NCBI GenBank assembly: GCA_017415025.1
Contig: JAFQJH010000003.1
Span: 1 to 59,308 of the forward strand
Length of the DNA stretch: 59,308 bases
Origin: Clostridia bacterium
Lineage (GTDB): Bacteria > Bacillota > Clostridia > Oscillospirales > Acutalibacteraceae
Direction: 5' to 3'
Part shown: piece by piece, positions 26,991-35,628 of the stretch
Layout of the letters: each line of letters opens with the position of its first letter
How positions within the stretch are numbered: position 1 is the stretch's first letter
Translations under genes and position numbers: made by a program
The notes under the pieces: model-generated
What the model was told of the DNA's origin: nothing
Databases searched by the model: none
Seen by the model: the letters and a program-made list of their open reading frames with translations, nothing else

Positions 26991-27807
26991 AACCTTCCTT
27001 CAGATGTTTGAATACGATTTTATGCTTCGTGCAATCATAGTCGGCGCGCTCGTGGCACTCTGCTCCGCACTTCTCGGCGTAACTCTCGTATTAAAGCGTT
27101 ATTCAATGATAGGTGACGGACTTTCTCACGTCGGCTTCGGCGCACTGTGTATCGCACTCGCGATGAACGTTGCACCGCTTGCTGTTTCCGTTCCGGTTGT
27201 TGTAATTGCCGCTTTTCTGCTTCTGCAGATAAGTGAAAACAGCAAAATCAAGGGCGATGCCGCCATTGCCCTTATTTCAAGCACCGCACTTGCCGTGGGA
27301 GTTATTGTAACGTCAATGACAACGGGTATAAATTCCGACGTCAACGGCTATATGTTCGGCAGTATTCTTGCAATGAGCGACACGGATGTTCTTGTAAGCA
27401 TCATTCTTTCCGTTGCGGTACTTGTGCTTTACGTTGTTTTTTACAACAAGATTTTCTCTGTCACCTTCGACGAGAGCTTTGCACGCGCCACGGGAACAAG
27501 AACTAAAACCTATAACACGCTCATTTCTCTTCTGACAGCAATCACAATCGTTATAGGTATGCGCATTATGGGTGCAATGCTCATTTCGAGCCTTGTCATT
27601 TTCCCTGCACTTACGTCAATGCGCGTTTGCCGTTCGTTCAAAAGGGTAGTTATCACATCGGCAATTGTGTCCGTTGTGTGCTTCTTTGTCGGACTTTTTG
27701 TTTCCTTTGCATATTCAATGCCCGCGGGTGCAAGCGTTGTCGCTGTCAATGCCGTGGCGTTCCTCGGCTTCTCACTTGTGGGAATGATTAAAAGAAAAAC
27801 AGCATAA
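26983..27807 (+). CDS. znuB: Zinc ABC transporter permease
   Basis: A 274-residue integral membrane protein of the ABC-3 permease family with about eight hydrophobic helices. Family features are VLKRYSMIGDGLSHVGFGAL near the N-terminus and MGAMLISSLVIFPALTS. The ATG at 26983 has GGAGGTGG 9 bp upstream and overlaps the znuC end by 8 bp. The earlier in-frame start at 26950 lacks a ribosome site. It is the last gene of the zinc operon. Confidence 0.93.
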   Translation: MLETFLQMFEYDFMLRAIIVGALVALCSALLGVTLVLKRYSMIGDGLSHVGFGALCIALAMNVAPLAVSVPVVVIAAFLLLQISENSKIKGDAAIALISSTALAVGVIVTSMTTGINSDVNGYMFGSILAMSDTDVLVSIILSVAVLVLYVVFYNKIFSVTFDESFARATGTRTKTYNTLISLLTAITIVIGMRIMGAMLISSLVIFPALTSMRVCRSFKRVVITSAIVSVVCFFVGLFVSFAYSMPAGASVVAVNAVAFLGFSLVGMIKRKTA

Positions 27808-27826
27808 GCTTTTTTGAGGTGATAGT

Positions 27827-28321
27827 ATGAAAGAAATTAATATAAGAGATGTCAAAGATAATCTTGTAAAAATGATTTCCGATGATTGGGCACTTGTTTC
27901 TGCCGCTGATGGTGAGAATTGGAACACAATGACAATCAGCTGGGGCGGTGTAGGTGAGCTGTGGGGCAAGGACGTTGTTTTTGCTTTCATCCGTCCGCAG
28001 AGATATACAAAGGAATTTATGGATAAGAGTGATTATTTTACTGTCAGCTTCTTTGATGAAGAGTACAAAGATGCTCTTAAAATCTGCGGTACAAAGTCCG
28101 GCAGGGATTGTGATAAAATAAATCTCGCAGGTCTTTCAGCACAGTTTGACGGCGAGGCAGTTTATCCCGCCGAAGCAAAACTTGTTATAAAATGCCGTAA
28201 AATCGCCGTGCAGAAGATGGATAATACAGGCTTTATCGACCCGTCAATCGAATCAAATTACAAGTCGGGGGACTATCATTTTATCTACGTTGGTGAGATA
28301 GAAAAGGTTCTCGAAAAATAA
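27827..28321 (+). CDS. Flavin reductase family protein
   Basis: A 164-residue FMN-binding split-barrel protein of the flavin reductase/flavoredoxin type. Visible family sequences are WNTMTISWGGVGELWGKDV, FIRPQRYTKEFMD, YFTVSFFDEEYKDAL and CGTKSGRDCDK. The cofactor is probably FMN, and the electron partner is unknown. GAGGTGA precedes the ATG. It follows znuB by 20 bp, so read-through from the zinc operon is possible. A 5S rRNA promoter begins 24 bp after its stop. Confidence 0.85.
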   Translation: MKEINIRDVKDNLVKMISDDWALVSAADGENWNTMTISWGGVGELWGKDVVFAFIRPQRYTKEFMDKSDYFTVSFFDEEYKDALKICGTKSGRDCDKINLAGLSAQFDGEAVYPAEAKLVIKCRKIAVQKMDNTGFIDPSIESNYKSGDYHFIYVGEIEKVLEK

Positions 28322-28344
28322 TTTAAAAAATTTCAAAAAAAGTG

Positions 28345-28373
28345 TTGACAAAGCAGGAAAGCTGGTATATAAT
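28345..28373 (+). promoter_or_regulatory. Promoter of the stand-alone 5S rRNA gene
   Basis: Exact consensus: TTGACA (28345-28350), 17-bp spacer, TATAAT (28368-28373). It lies about 35 bp before the mature 5S start. Confidence 0.9.
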
Positions 28374-28407
28374 AGTCAAGCGTTCGAGAGTGAATGAGCT
28401 CTCAACA

Positions 28408-28525
28408 GTCGGTGTTTATGGCGAAGAGGGTCCACCCGTTCCCATACCGAACACGGTAGTTAAGCTCTTCTGTGCTGAAAATACTTGGCGGGCAGCCGCC
28501 CGGGAAGATAAGGCGATGCCGACAT
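28408..28525 (+). rRNA. 5S rRNA, not linked to 16S/23S
   Basis: About 118 nt. The ends GTCGGTGT (28408-28415) and ATGCCGAC (28516-28523) form helix I with G-U pairs. The conserved core GTTCCCATACCGAACACGG (28438-28456) followed by AGTTAAGCTC is diagnostic. No other rRNA or tRNA gene is near. It has its own promoter and terminator. Ends are estimated to within a few bases. Confidence 0.96.
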
Positions 28526-28531
28526 AATGTA

Positions 28532-28565
28532 ACGACCATCCGAAATATCGGGTGGTTGTTTTTTT
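28532..28565 (+). terminator. Terminator of the 5S rRNA gene
   Basis: A 12-position stem (28532-28543 with 28548-28559, some G-U pairs) followed by a seven-base T run. Confidence 0.85.
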
Positions 28566-28567
28566 GT

Positions 28568-28605
28568 ATAAAAAATCTGCGCCTTACGATTGTTTCGTAA
28601 GGCGC
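28568..28605 (-). terminator. Terminator of the secreted hydrolase gene
   Basis: A perfect 11-bp stem (28579-28589 with 28595-28605). On the minus strand it is followed by AGATTTTTTATAC, just after the stop at 28612. Confidence 0.8.
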
Positions 28606-28611
28606 TTGAGC

Positions 28612-30180
28612 TTATTTAATTATACTTGCAAAAATATCATTTACTATTTTAAAGATAACTACCGTAATCTTTTCAAGTACATTAAAGATGATATCAGCCG
28701 TTGTCGGAGCAACCGATTCTTCTGTCAGCGGCATCAGCTTTGCGTTGTCGTAATCGTAGGTCATAAACTGCGGATACTGCTCGTTGTTATAAACAGTTAG
28801 CTGTTCTTCGCTTGTTGCAAGCCACATAATAAAATCTGTGCTCTCGCCGTAGGGGTAATCAACGTGTCCCATATCGCGGAAGAACCAGGTCTGCTCGGGG
28901 AGCATACAGGTTGAAGCATCAATCTGATTGTCGGGAGAAACGTGGTTGTGTCCGTCATTTTCAGCCTGAACGTAACCGTCGCCGAGTGTTTCTCCGAGGA
29001 GTGCGCTCGTTGCGCCGCCGCTTGCGTATTCAACGTCAATAAGGTTATCCGTGTTGCTTACGGAAACGCTTTCGCTTATCGGAAGTGAAGGCCAGTTGTA
29101 CTGTGCAAGAACATAAACGTTCGTGTCCTTCATAGCGTCCTTAAGGAGCTTTTCAGCCTTGCACTGTACGTTATAGTGGTATTCGTCAATTCTGTCAACA
29201 AGCTTCTGACTTTCTGTACCGTTCAGCATACAAGCCTTCGCGTCCGCATAATTCACGTCGGGAACAAGTGCCCAGAGTCCGGGCATACGTCCGAAAATCG
29301 GAATAAGAAGCTCATCATAAATTCTGCCCTTGAGGTTATCCGTAATCGAATTTGCAAAGCTCTCAAGACCGCCGTTAATTCCGGATTCCTCAAGAATAAC
29401 GTCAAGATAATCAATAACGTTTGTCCAGATATTTTCGCGTGTAAGAAGAGCGAGTCGGTGCCAGAGTGCGGAAAGAGTAAGGCTGAAATCTGCCGAGAAA
29501 AGACTGCCTACGCAAGATGTACCCTGGAATGCCGTTGAACACATAATGATTGTATCAAGGTCATCACTGCCGTATTTATAAAGGTAAGAGCAGGTGACGG
29601 TACCGCCCATACTGAATGCGGCAAGAGCGATTCTGTCATAGTCGCCCTCTTTCTTGATGTTTTTGATGAATGTATTAAGTCTGTCAGCGTGAACAAGGGG
29701 ATCCTTACGCCAGTCATAGTTGAAGAAATATGTATTTTCAAGACCGAAGGTGTCGATACCTGCACGCACTGTTGCAAATTCGTTTGATTCGCCTGCAAGG
29801 AACGGCTCCTCTTTGCCTACGAGTGAGCAGTCGAAAAGTGTTCCGTCAATGTCTTCAACGGAATCGCCGTTCTCATCAAATGCAAGAGCACCGAACATAC
29901 CCTCAAGAGGAGGGAAGATCCCGTCTGCAAGAGCATCGTAATCGTTCGTTAAAAGGAATGAAAGCACGGGAGGAATGACCTGCAGAACCATCGGAGTGAT
30001 GGTGTCCGAAGTTGGCGGGAATGCCTGCTCACCGTCACTGTATCTGAGCGGAAAGGTATTCATACCGCTGACGACTATGAAAGCGGTCTTTTCTTCGCTT
30101 GCAAAAGCGGGAATACAGACCGCAAAAATCATCGCAACAGATAAAATAATGCTGATGATTGTCTTAAAAGTTTTTTTCAT
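28612..30180 (-). CDS. Secreted alpha/beta-hydrolase, lipase/LCAT-like
   Basis: A 522-residue exported protein with a signal peptide (MKKTFKTIISIILSVAMIFA, cleavage near AFAS). The nucleophile elbow reads AAFSMGGT, so the first glycine of GxSxG is replaced by alanine. Further features are an oxyanion-type VVSGMNTFP near the N-terminus, NYDWRKDP as in LCAT-like lipases, and a C-terminal DMGHVDYP carrying a candidate catalytic histidine. It ends in a hydrophobic or amphipathic helix (VFKIVNDIF-like). An acyl ester substrate outside the cell is inferred. It is transcribed alone, divergent from a BMP lipoprotein gene. The ribosome site is AAGGAGAT. Confidence 0.72.
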   Translation of the reverse strand: MKKTFKTIISIILSVAMIFAVCIPAFASEEKTAFIVVSGMNTFPLRYSDGEQAFPPTSDTITPMVLQVIPPVLSFLLTNDYDALADGIFPPLEGMFGALAFDENGDSVEDIDGTLFDCSLVGKEEPFLAGESNEFATVRAGIDTFGLENTYFFNYDWRKDPLVHADRLNTFIKNIKKEGDYDRIALAAFSMGGTVTCSYLYKYGSDDLDTIIMCSTAFQGTSCVGSLFSADFSLTLSALWHRLALLTRENIWTNVIDYLDVILEESGINGGLESFANSITDNLKGRIYDELLIPIFGRMPGLWALVPDVNYADAKACMLNGTESQKLVDRIDEYHYNVQCKAEKLLKDAMKDTNVYVLAQYNWPSLPISESVSVSNTDNLIDVEYASGGATSALLGETLGDGYVQAENDGHNHVSPDNQIDASTCMLPEQTWFFRDMGHVDYPYGESTDFIMWLATSEEQLTVYNNEQYPQFMTYDYDNAKLMPLTEESVAPTTADIIFNVLEKITVVIFKIVNDIFASIIK

Positions 30181-30268
30181 AATATCATCTCCTTAGTGCC
30201 ATTTTACCATATATTTCGTCAAATGCAAATAAAAATCGTTGTAAATATCCACTATTTAAAAAAATACC

Positions 30269-30297
30269 TTGATTTTCCTTTTGAAATACTCTATAAT
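30269..30297 (+). promoter_or_regulatory. Promoter of the BMP lipoprotein gene
   Basis: TTGATT (30269-30274), 17-bp spacer, TATAAT (30292-30297), 36 bp before the ATG. Confidence 0.7.
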
Positions 30298-30333
30298 GAT
30301 ATACATAATATTGTGGTCAAGGAGGCCTATACA

Positions 30334-31365
30334 ATGAAAAACTTTAAAAGAATTTTCGCTATTGTGCTTGCAGCGGTTATGCTTATGAGCCTTGCTTCTT
30401 GTTCACTCATGCCTGAGACCGAAACTGACATCACCAACGACAACATCAAAATCGGTGTTCTTCTCAGCGGTGCAAAGGATTCAACCACAGGTATGTCAGG
30501 TGCAACTATGACAGCTCTCAACGAGCTTATGAGTGTCGGCTATGGTATCAATGACGAAAAGTTCAGATATGCTGAAAATGCTGACCCCAACAACGCTGAC
30601 GCTGCAGCAGAGGCTATCCAGTCTCTTCTCAACTTCGAGTGCAACCTTGTTATTGCTTCTGATGCTGAATTCCTTGATGATATTCAGAAGAAGGCTGCTG
30701 AGGAAGAGAACGCTGCTGTCAAGTTCCTTGTTTACGGTGCAGAGAATGACGGCAAAAACATCTACGGCTATAATGCAAACATCACAGGTGCCGACTATCT
30801 TGCAGGTATCGTTGCAGGTATGAAGGCTGCAGAGCTCAATGTTCCCCAGCTTGGCTACCTTGTAAAGGATGCGGCTGACCTTACAAATCTCAATGCTTTT
30901 GCAATGGGTGCAAAGTCAGTTTATGCTGACGTTAAGGTTGCTGCTGTTGCAGGTACAGACGCTGCTTCAGGCGTTGCCGCTCTTATCAAGGACGGCGCAG
31001 TTGTTATCGCTTCCGACTATGAGGATGAAGCAATCGCAACAGCTTGCACAGACAGCAAGATCTTCTTCTGCGGCTTCGGTTCAGAGACATACAAGGATGC
31101 TGAAACCTTCCTTTGCGCTCCCGTTTACAACTTTACACAGTTCTATATCAATGCTATCAAGGCTATTGTTGACGATAAGGAGCCTGCAGCATTTGAGGGT
31201 GGCTATGTAACGGGCGAAACATATCTTTCAGATATCAACGAGAACAATGTAGCAAAGGGCACACAGGAGGCTGTCAATAAGGCGGCAGAAGCTATTGCTG
31301 ACGGTTCACTCGGTTTGACAGTTACAGTTGACACACCGGCTGAAAACGTTACAATCGCAAAATAA
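30334..31365 (+). CDS. BMP-family (PnrA/Med-like) substrate-binding lipoprotein
   Basis: A 343-residue lipoprotein. The lipobox is LMSLASC (C23). The mature part resembles BMP-family nucleoside-binding proteins: IKIGVLLSGAKDSTTG, CNLVIASDAEFLDDI, YNANITGADYLAGIVAGMKA and a late KAIVDDKEPAAFEGGYVTG. Codon use is highly biased, with many GCT/GTT codons, suggesting strong expression. AAGGAGG lies 8 bp before the ATG. The upstream in-frame extension to 30196 is rejected because it crosses the promoter. No permease or ATPase gene is adjacent, so its transporter partner must be elsewhere. The ligand is unknown. Confidence 0.85.
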   Translation: MKNFKRIFAIVLAAVMLMSLASCSLMPETETDITNDNIKIGVLLSGAKDSTTGMSGATMTALNELMSVGYGINDEKFRYAENADPNNADAAAEAIQSLLNFECNLVIASDAEFLDDIQKKAAEEENAAVKFLVYGAENDGKNIYGYNANITGADYLAGIVAGMKAAELNVPQLGYLVKDAADLTNLNAFAMGAKSVYADVKVAAVAGTDAASGVAALIKDGAVVIASDYEDEAIATACTDSKIFFCGFGSETYKDAETFLCAPVYNFTQFYINAIKAIVDDKEPAAFEGGYVTGETYLSDINENNVAKGTQEAVNKAAEAIADGSLGLTVTVDTPAENVTIAK

Positions 31366-31381
31366 ACCTACATAAATAATT

Positions 31382-31416
31382 TACGGTCAGTTCAAATCGA
31401 ACTGACCGTATTTTTT
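31382..31416 (+). terminator. Terminator of the BMP gene
   Basis: Perfect 12-bp stem (31382-31393 with 31399-31410) followed by TTTTTT. The complementary strand has fewer Ts, so it mainly serves the plus strand, though it abuts the stop of the convergent acyl-CoA synthetase gene. Confidence 0.9.
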
Positions 31417-33109
31417 ATTTCTTATATTCGTTGATTTTGCCTGCAACCGTTTCCGTTGTTTCCTTAATGAAACGCTTGATTTTGTTTGAGCTTGTTTTCG
31501 GGAATTCGCTGTCTCGGATGATAACCTTTGAAATCTGCTTGTAAATCGGAAGCTCAACGCAGGCGGCCTTGATGTTTTTAAGCACCTCTGCGGGTGTCTT
31601 CTTTTCCTCGAGGAAAACCTCGGCTGTCAGCGAGCTTTCGTTACCGTCCTCGTCCTTTTCTCCGCTTACAACAACCTCATTGACATATTCAATATCCTGA
31701 ATGTATCCTTCGATTTCCTCAGGGTAAACATTTTTACCGTTGTTAAGAACGATAACGTTCTTCTTTCGGCCTGAAATAACAAGCTGGTCGTTTTCGTTGA
31801 TGTAGCCGTAGTCGCCTGTGTAGAACCAGCCGTCCTTGAGCACCTCTGCGGTCAGCTCAGGCTTCTTGTAGTAGCCCATCATAACGATGTCGCCCTTAAC
31901 GCAGATTTCGCCGATGCCCTCATCGTTGGGCTCGTCAATTCTCCATTCAATACACGGCAGCTTGATACCGACCGTGCGGAAGTCGTTATACATATCGTGG
32001 TTAGCGCAGACGAGAGGTGAGCATTCCGTAATGCCGTAGCCGTTGATAAGGTCAAAGCCGATGTCATCAAAGAATTTTGCAACCTCGGGGCGGATAGGTG
32101 CACCGCCGCAGACGATTTTTTTCAGCTTTCCGCCGAACTGCTGATGAATAAAGCCGAAATAGTCGTGTCTCTTGTCGATGCCCTGTGCGCGGAGCTCGTT
32201 GCTCTTTTCAACCATCGCGTTGAACTGCTCTTCCATACCTTCCTTGCGGATGTTACGCATAATACGCTTGTAAATTGATTCTGCAATCGCAGGAACAACG
32301 TAAACGTAGGAGGGCTTATAGATAACAAGATTTTTAAGAATTGCTGTCAGACTCTCATTGATGCAGAGTGTTGAATGGTGGTGGAAGGAAACGAGAATGT
32401 CGCTTACTGCCTCATAGGTATGATGATAGGGGAGCAATGAAAGTCCCGTGTCGTAAACCGTGGAAACCATAAGACCGTAGTAAACGCTCGAAACAAGATT
32501 ATGCTCAGAGAGCATAACGCCCTTTGAGGCACCCGTTGTGCCCGAGGTGTAAACAAGGAGCTTGAGCTCGTCGGGATTGCTTTCCTCTGCAAGGAAAGCC
32601 TCGCGGTCAAGAGTCTGACCCGTTGCGAGTGCCCAATGGAAGGAGCGGAATCGGCCTTCATTGTCAAGTCTGTCAAAGCCGATGAAATATTTGATGTTCG
32701 TCAGCTCGTCAGCATGGCTTTTGAAAAGCTCCTCATACTTTGCGTCGTAGAAAACAACGCTTGTTTCGCTGTCCTTTAAAATGTTGATAATATCATTTCC
32801 GGGCATTTCCTTATCAATAGGGACAAAAACACCCTTACTGCGCAGTGCGGTCATATATGCAACAATCCAATTGTATGAATTTGCACCGATGCACGCAATA
32901 TGCTTGTCTGAAAGCTCTTCCTTGTTAAGAAAAGCACCCAGAGCAGTGACAGTGTCAACAAATTTTGAAAAAGTAACCTCTTTGATTTCCTCACCGTCTT
33001 TATATTTGTATGCGATTTTATCTCCTGCATCCCTGACGGCAAGCTCAATCATCTCTTTTATGGAAGAAAAGGGTTGTACTTCGTAAAGCGGATATTCATT
33101 GTTCTTCAA
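31415..33109 (-). CDS. AMP-forming long-chain acyl-CoA synthetase
   Basis: A 564-residue ANL-superfamily enzyme that activates fatty acids via an acyl adenylate. The P-loop-like motif is YTSGTTGASKGVMLS (around residue 190), followed by GYGITECSPLV, the hinge GWFYTGDYGYI and the C-terminal GRKKNVIVLNNGKNVYPEEIE. The latter closely matches bacterial FadD-like long-chain ligases. A terminal lysine region (SSNKIKRF) fits the catalytic lysine. The exact acyl chain is not deducible. It is transcribed alone from a promoter at 33171-33199. Confidence 0.9.
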   Translation of the reverse strand: MKNNEYPLYEVQPFSSIKEMIELAVRDAGDKIAYKYKDGEEIKEVTFSKFVDTVTALGAFLNKEELSDKHIACIGANSYNWIVAYMTALRSKGVFVPIDKEMPGNDIINILKDSETSVVFYDAKYEELFKSHADELTNIKYFIGFDRLDNEGRFRSFHWALATGQTLDREAFLAEESNPDELKLLVYTSGTTGASKGVMLSEHNLVSSVYYGLMVSTVYDTGLSLLPYHHTYEAVSDILVSFHHHSTLCINESLTAILKNLVIYKPSYVYVVPAIAESIYKRIMRNIRKEGMEEQFNAMVEKSNELRAQGIDKRHDYFGFIHQQFGGKLKKIVCGGAPIRPEVAKFFDDIGFDLINGYGITECSPLVCANHDMYNDFRTVGIKLPCIEWRIDEPNDEGIGEICVKGDIVMMGYYKKPELTAEVLKDGWFYTGDYGYINENDQLVISGRKKNVIVLNNGKNVYPEEIEGYIQDIEYVNEVVVSGEKDEDGNESSLTAEVFLEEKKTPAEVLKNIKAACVELPIYKQISKVIIRDSEFPKTSSNKIKRFIKETTETVAGKINEYKK

Positions 33110-33170
33110 AATAAAGCCTCCTTTATCTATATGAAATTTTTACCTTTTTATATATTGAATATACATTAAA

Positions 33171-33199
33171 ATTATCACACAAAGTTATTTCTTTGTCAA
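33171..33199 (-). promoter_or_regulatory. Promoter of the acyl-CoA synthetase gene
   Basis: On the minus strand, TTGACA (33194-33199) and GATAAT (33171-33176) with a 17-bp spacer. The 200-bp divergent gap to the patatin gene also holds a weaker plus-strand candidate (TTGATT at 33258, TATGAT at 33280). Confidence 0.65.
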
Positions 33200-33309
33200 T
33201 AATACAGTAAAGATTGTTTATGAATAAAAAATCAACAAACTGTAAAAAATACCCTTTTTGATTGATTTGAAGCAATTCGTATGATAATATTCTATGGGGT
33301 GATTACTAT

Positions 33310-34161
33310 ATGTCAAAAACAGGTCTTGTGGTTGAGGGCGGAGGAATGCGCGGTGTTTACGGCTGCGGAGTTCTCGATGCTTTTCTTGAAAACAATATCA
33401 CATTTCCTTACAGCATCGGCGTTTCTGCAGGCTCGGCAAATATGGCATCGTTTATAACCGAACAGCACGGCAGAAATTACAGATTTTATACCAACTATTC
33501 CTTTGACGAAAGATATATGAGCCTGAAAAACTTTGTAAGAACAGGTTCGTTTTTCGGTATGGATTATATTTACACCGAGCTTACGGAGGATGTTGACCCG
33601 ATAAATTTTGAAAAGCTTATCAATACTGATATGGAGTACTTTGTAGTTGCTACGGATGCGGTTACGGGCAAGGCTGTTTATTTTGATAAGTCTGACGTTG
33701 CAAAGCACAGAGGCGATGTTTTTAAGGCTTCAAGTGCAGTTCCTGCAATGTGCAGACCTATCGAAATTGACGGCAGGATATATTTTGACGGCGGTGTTGC
33801 GGATTCAATTCCCGTCAAGCGTGCTTTGAGTGACGGCTGCGACAAAATCGTAGCGGTGCTGACACAGCCGAGAGGCTATGTCAAAAAGCCTGAAATGGGC
33901 AAAAAGCTGTATACGGAAATGCTACGCGATTATCCTGTAATTGCAAAAGCGATGAATGTCCGCCATTATGTTTATAATCATACTCTGGAGTATCTCCATA
34001 AGCTTGAGGAGGAGGGCAGAGCATTCCTTTTCTGTCCCGATAATCTCGATAAAGTAACAATCATAACCCGCAACAAAGAAGAGCTTATAACACTTTATAA
34101 CGAGGGTGTGCTTGATGCCGAAACGCGTATGGATGAGCTTAAGGCGTTTTTGAATGAATAA
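33310..34161 (+). CDS. Patatin-like phospholipase
   Basis: A 283-residue protein of the bacterial patatin (RssA/YjjU-like) family. The oxyanion loop is EGGGMRGVYGCGVLDAF. The nucleophile elbow is GVSAGS (S39), and the catalytic dyad aspartate is in YFDGGVADSIPV (about residue 160). It has no signal peptide, so it acts in the cytoplasm or at the inner membrane face. GGGGTGA precedes the ATG. A sulfatase gene follows 14 bp later, so they are probably co-transcribed. The lipid substrate is unknown. Confidence 0.9.
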   Translation: MSKTGLVVEGGGMRGVYGCGVLDAFLENNITFPYSIGVSAGSANMASFITEQHGRNYRFYTNYSFDERYMSLKNFVRTGSFFGMDYIYTELTEDVDPINFEKLINTDMEYFVVATDAVTGKAVYFDKSDVAKHRGDVFKASSAVPAMCRPIEIDGRIYFDGGVADSIPVKRALSDGCDKIVAVLTQPRGYVKKPEMGKKLYTEMLRDYPVIAKAMNVRHYVYNHTLEYLHKLEEEGRAFLFCPDNLDKVTIITRNKEELITLYNEGVLDAETRMDELKAFLNE

Positions 34162-34175
34162 AGCGGAGGTTATCT

Positions 34176-35474
34176 ATGAAGCCTAATATAATATTCTATT
34201 TTTCCGACCAGCAACGGTGGGATACTCTTAATGAAACGCTGATGCCGAATGTATGGGATATGGCTGAGGAGGGAGTTCTTTTTGAAAATTCCTTTACCTG
34301 TCAGCCGGTGTGCGGTCCTGCACGTGCGTGCCTTCAGACGGGTCAGTATGCCACGCAGAACAAATGCTATTGGAACGGCATAGCATTGCCCGAGGATACT
34401 CATACCCTTGCCGATATTTTTAACGAAAATGGCTATGATACAGCTTATATCGGTAAGTGGCATCTTGCGTCCGACCGTTATCCCTTGGTAGGTGTCCATT
34501 GTGAAAAAACTGCGGTGCCCGAAAGCCGCAGGGGCGGTTATAAGTATTGGCGCGCCGCAGATGTTCTCGAATTTACATCTCACGGTTATGACGGATATGT
34601 TTTTGACGAGAATAATAACCGTATTGATTTTACAGGCTATCGCGCGGACTGTATCAACGATTTTGCGGTTGAATACGTTGAAAAGCATAACGGAGAAAAT
34701 CCGTTTTTTATGTTTGTTTCACAGCTTGAGCCGCATCATCAGAATGACCGTAACCGCTTTGAAGGTCCGACAGACACAGTTGAAAGCTACCGTGATTATC
34801 CCTTGCCTGAGGATTTGACCTTCCTCAAGGGTAACTATAAGGAAGAATATCCCGACTACGTTGCGGCGATTAATTCTCTCGATAAAAACGTCGGCAGACT
34901 TATTGCATCGCTTAAGACTAAAGGGATTTACGACAATACAATTATCATCTATACGAGTGATCACGGCTGTCATTTCAAAACTCGTAATGAGGAGTATAAG
35001 CGAAGCTGTCACGAGTCGAGTATACATACACCGCTCGTCTTTGGCGGAGGTGCGGTTAAAAAGGCGGAGAATATCGAAAACCTCGTCAGCCTTATCGACC
35101 TGCCTCCTACACTTCTTGCTCTTGCAGGTATAGAGATTCCTAAAAGTTATTCGGGTAACGTCCTTCCCGTAAACAACCTTGAAGCACCTGAAAGGGACTG
35201 CGTTTTTGTGCAGATAAGCGAATCTCACATCGGCAGAGCTGTCCGCACAAAGGATTGGAAGTATTCCGCGCGTGCGAAAGGCTCGGGCTGGGTAAAGCAT
35301 TCCGCCGTGCAGTATTATGACGATTTTCTCTATGATTTGAAAAATGACCCGCACGAAAAAAACAACCTTGTCGGCGATGAAAAATATGAAGATATACTTT
35401 TGAAAATGAGAGCCTTACTTTCGAGTGAAATGATGAATGCAGGCGAAAAGAAACCGAAATTTAATAAGAAATAA
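34176..35474 (+). CDS. Type I sulfatase-family hydrolase
   Basis: A 432-residue member of the alkaline phosphatase/sulfatase superfamily. The formylglycine motif C-x-P-x-R is present as CGPAR (C46-R50) followed by ACLQTG. Metal-binding residues appear in YFSDQQRWD and IYTSDHGCHF, with GKWHL also typical. No signal peptide is seen, so it is probably cytoplasmic. Activity needs conversion of C46, and no clear sulfatase-maturating enzyme is in the window. It could alternatively be a phosphonate monoester hydrolase relative. GGAGG precedes the ATG. It shares a unit with the patatin gene. Confidence 0.87.
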   Translation: MKPNIIFYFSDQQRWDTLNETLMPNVWDMAEEGVLFENSFTCQPVCGPARACLQTGQYATQNKCYWNGIALPEDTHTLADIFNENGYDTAYIGKWHLASDRYPLVGVHCEKTAVPESRRGGYKYWRAADVLEFTSHGYDGYVFDENNNRIDFTGYRADCINDFAVEYVEKHNGENPFFMFVSQLEPHHQNDRNRFEGPTDTVESYRDYPLPEDLTFLKGNYKEEYPDYVAAINSLDKNVGRLIASLKTKGIYDNTIIIYTSDHGCHFKTRNEEYKRSCHESSIHTPLVFGGGAVKKAENIENLVSLIDLPPTLLALAGIEIPKSYSGNVLPVNNLEAPERDCVFVQISESHIGRAVRTKDWKYSARAKGSGWVKHSAVQYYDDFLYDLKNDPHEKNNLVGDEKYEDILLKMRALLSSEMMNAGEKKPKFNKK

Positions 35475-35475
35475 A

Positions 35476-35509
35476 ACAAAGAAGCTGTCCCGAGGGTCAG
35501 CTTCTTTGT
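35476..35509. terminator. Hairpin after the sulfatase gene
   Basis: Perfect 12-bp stem (35476-35487 with 35498-35509). The plus side has only a short T run, while the minus side reads TTTTATTTC, so it may act in both directions. Confidence 0.6.
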
Positions 35510-35575
35510 TTGAAGGGGATGTATGAAAAAGACAATCGTGTAATCAGATTACGTTTGTATTATATCATCGTAATA

Positions 35576-35624
35576 TTAAAAAATATGCAAGCCGTGATGA
35601 ACAAATTGTTAATTCGGCTTGCAT
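35576..35624 (-). terminator. Terminator of recG unit
   Basis: Stem ATGCAAGCCG/CGGCTTGCAT (35585-35594 with 35615-35624). On the minus strand it is followed by ATTTTTTAATATT. It starts 5 bp after the recG stop. Confidence 0.75.
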
Positions 35625-35628
35625 AATT

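Noticed and set aside
28342-28527. 61-codon open frame across the 5S gene
   Set aside because: It coincides with a complete 5S rRNA gene and its promoter.
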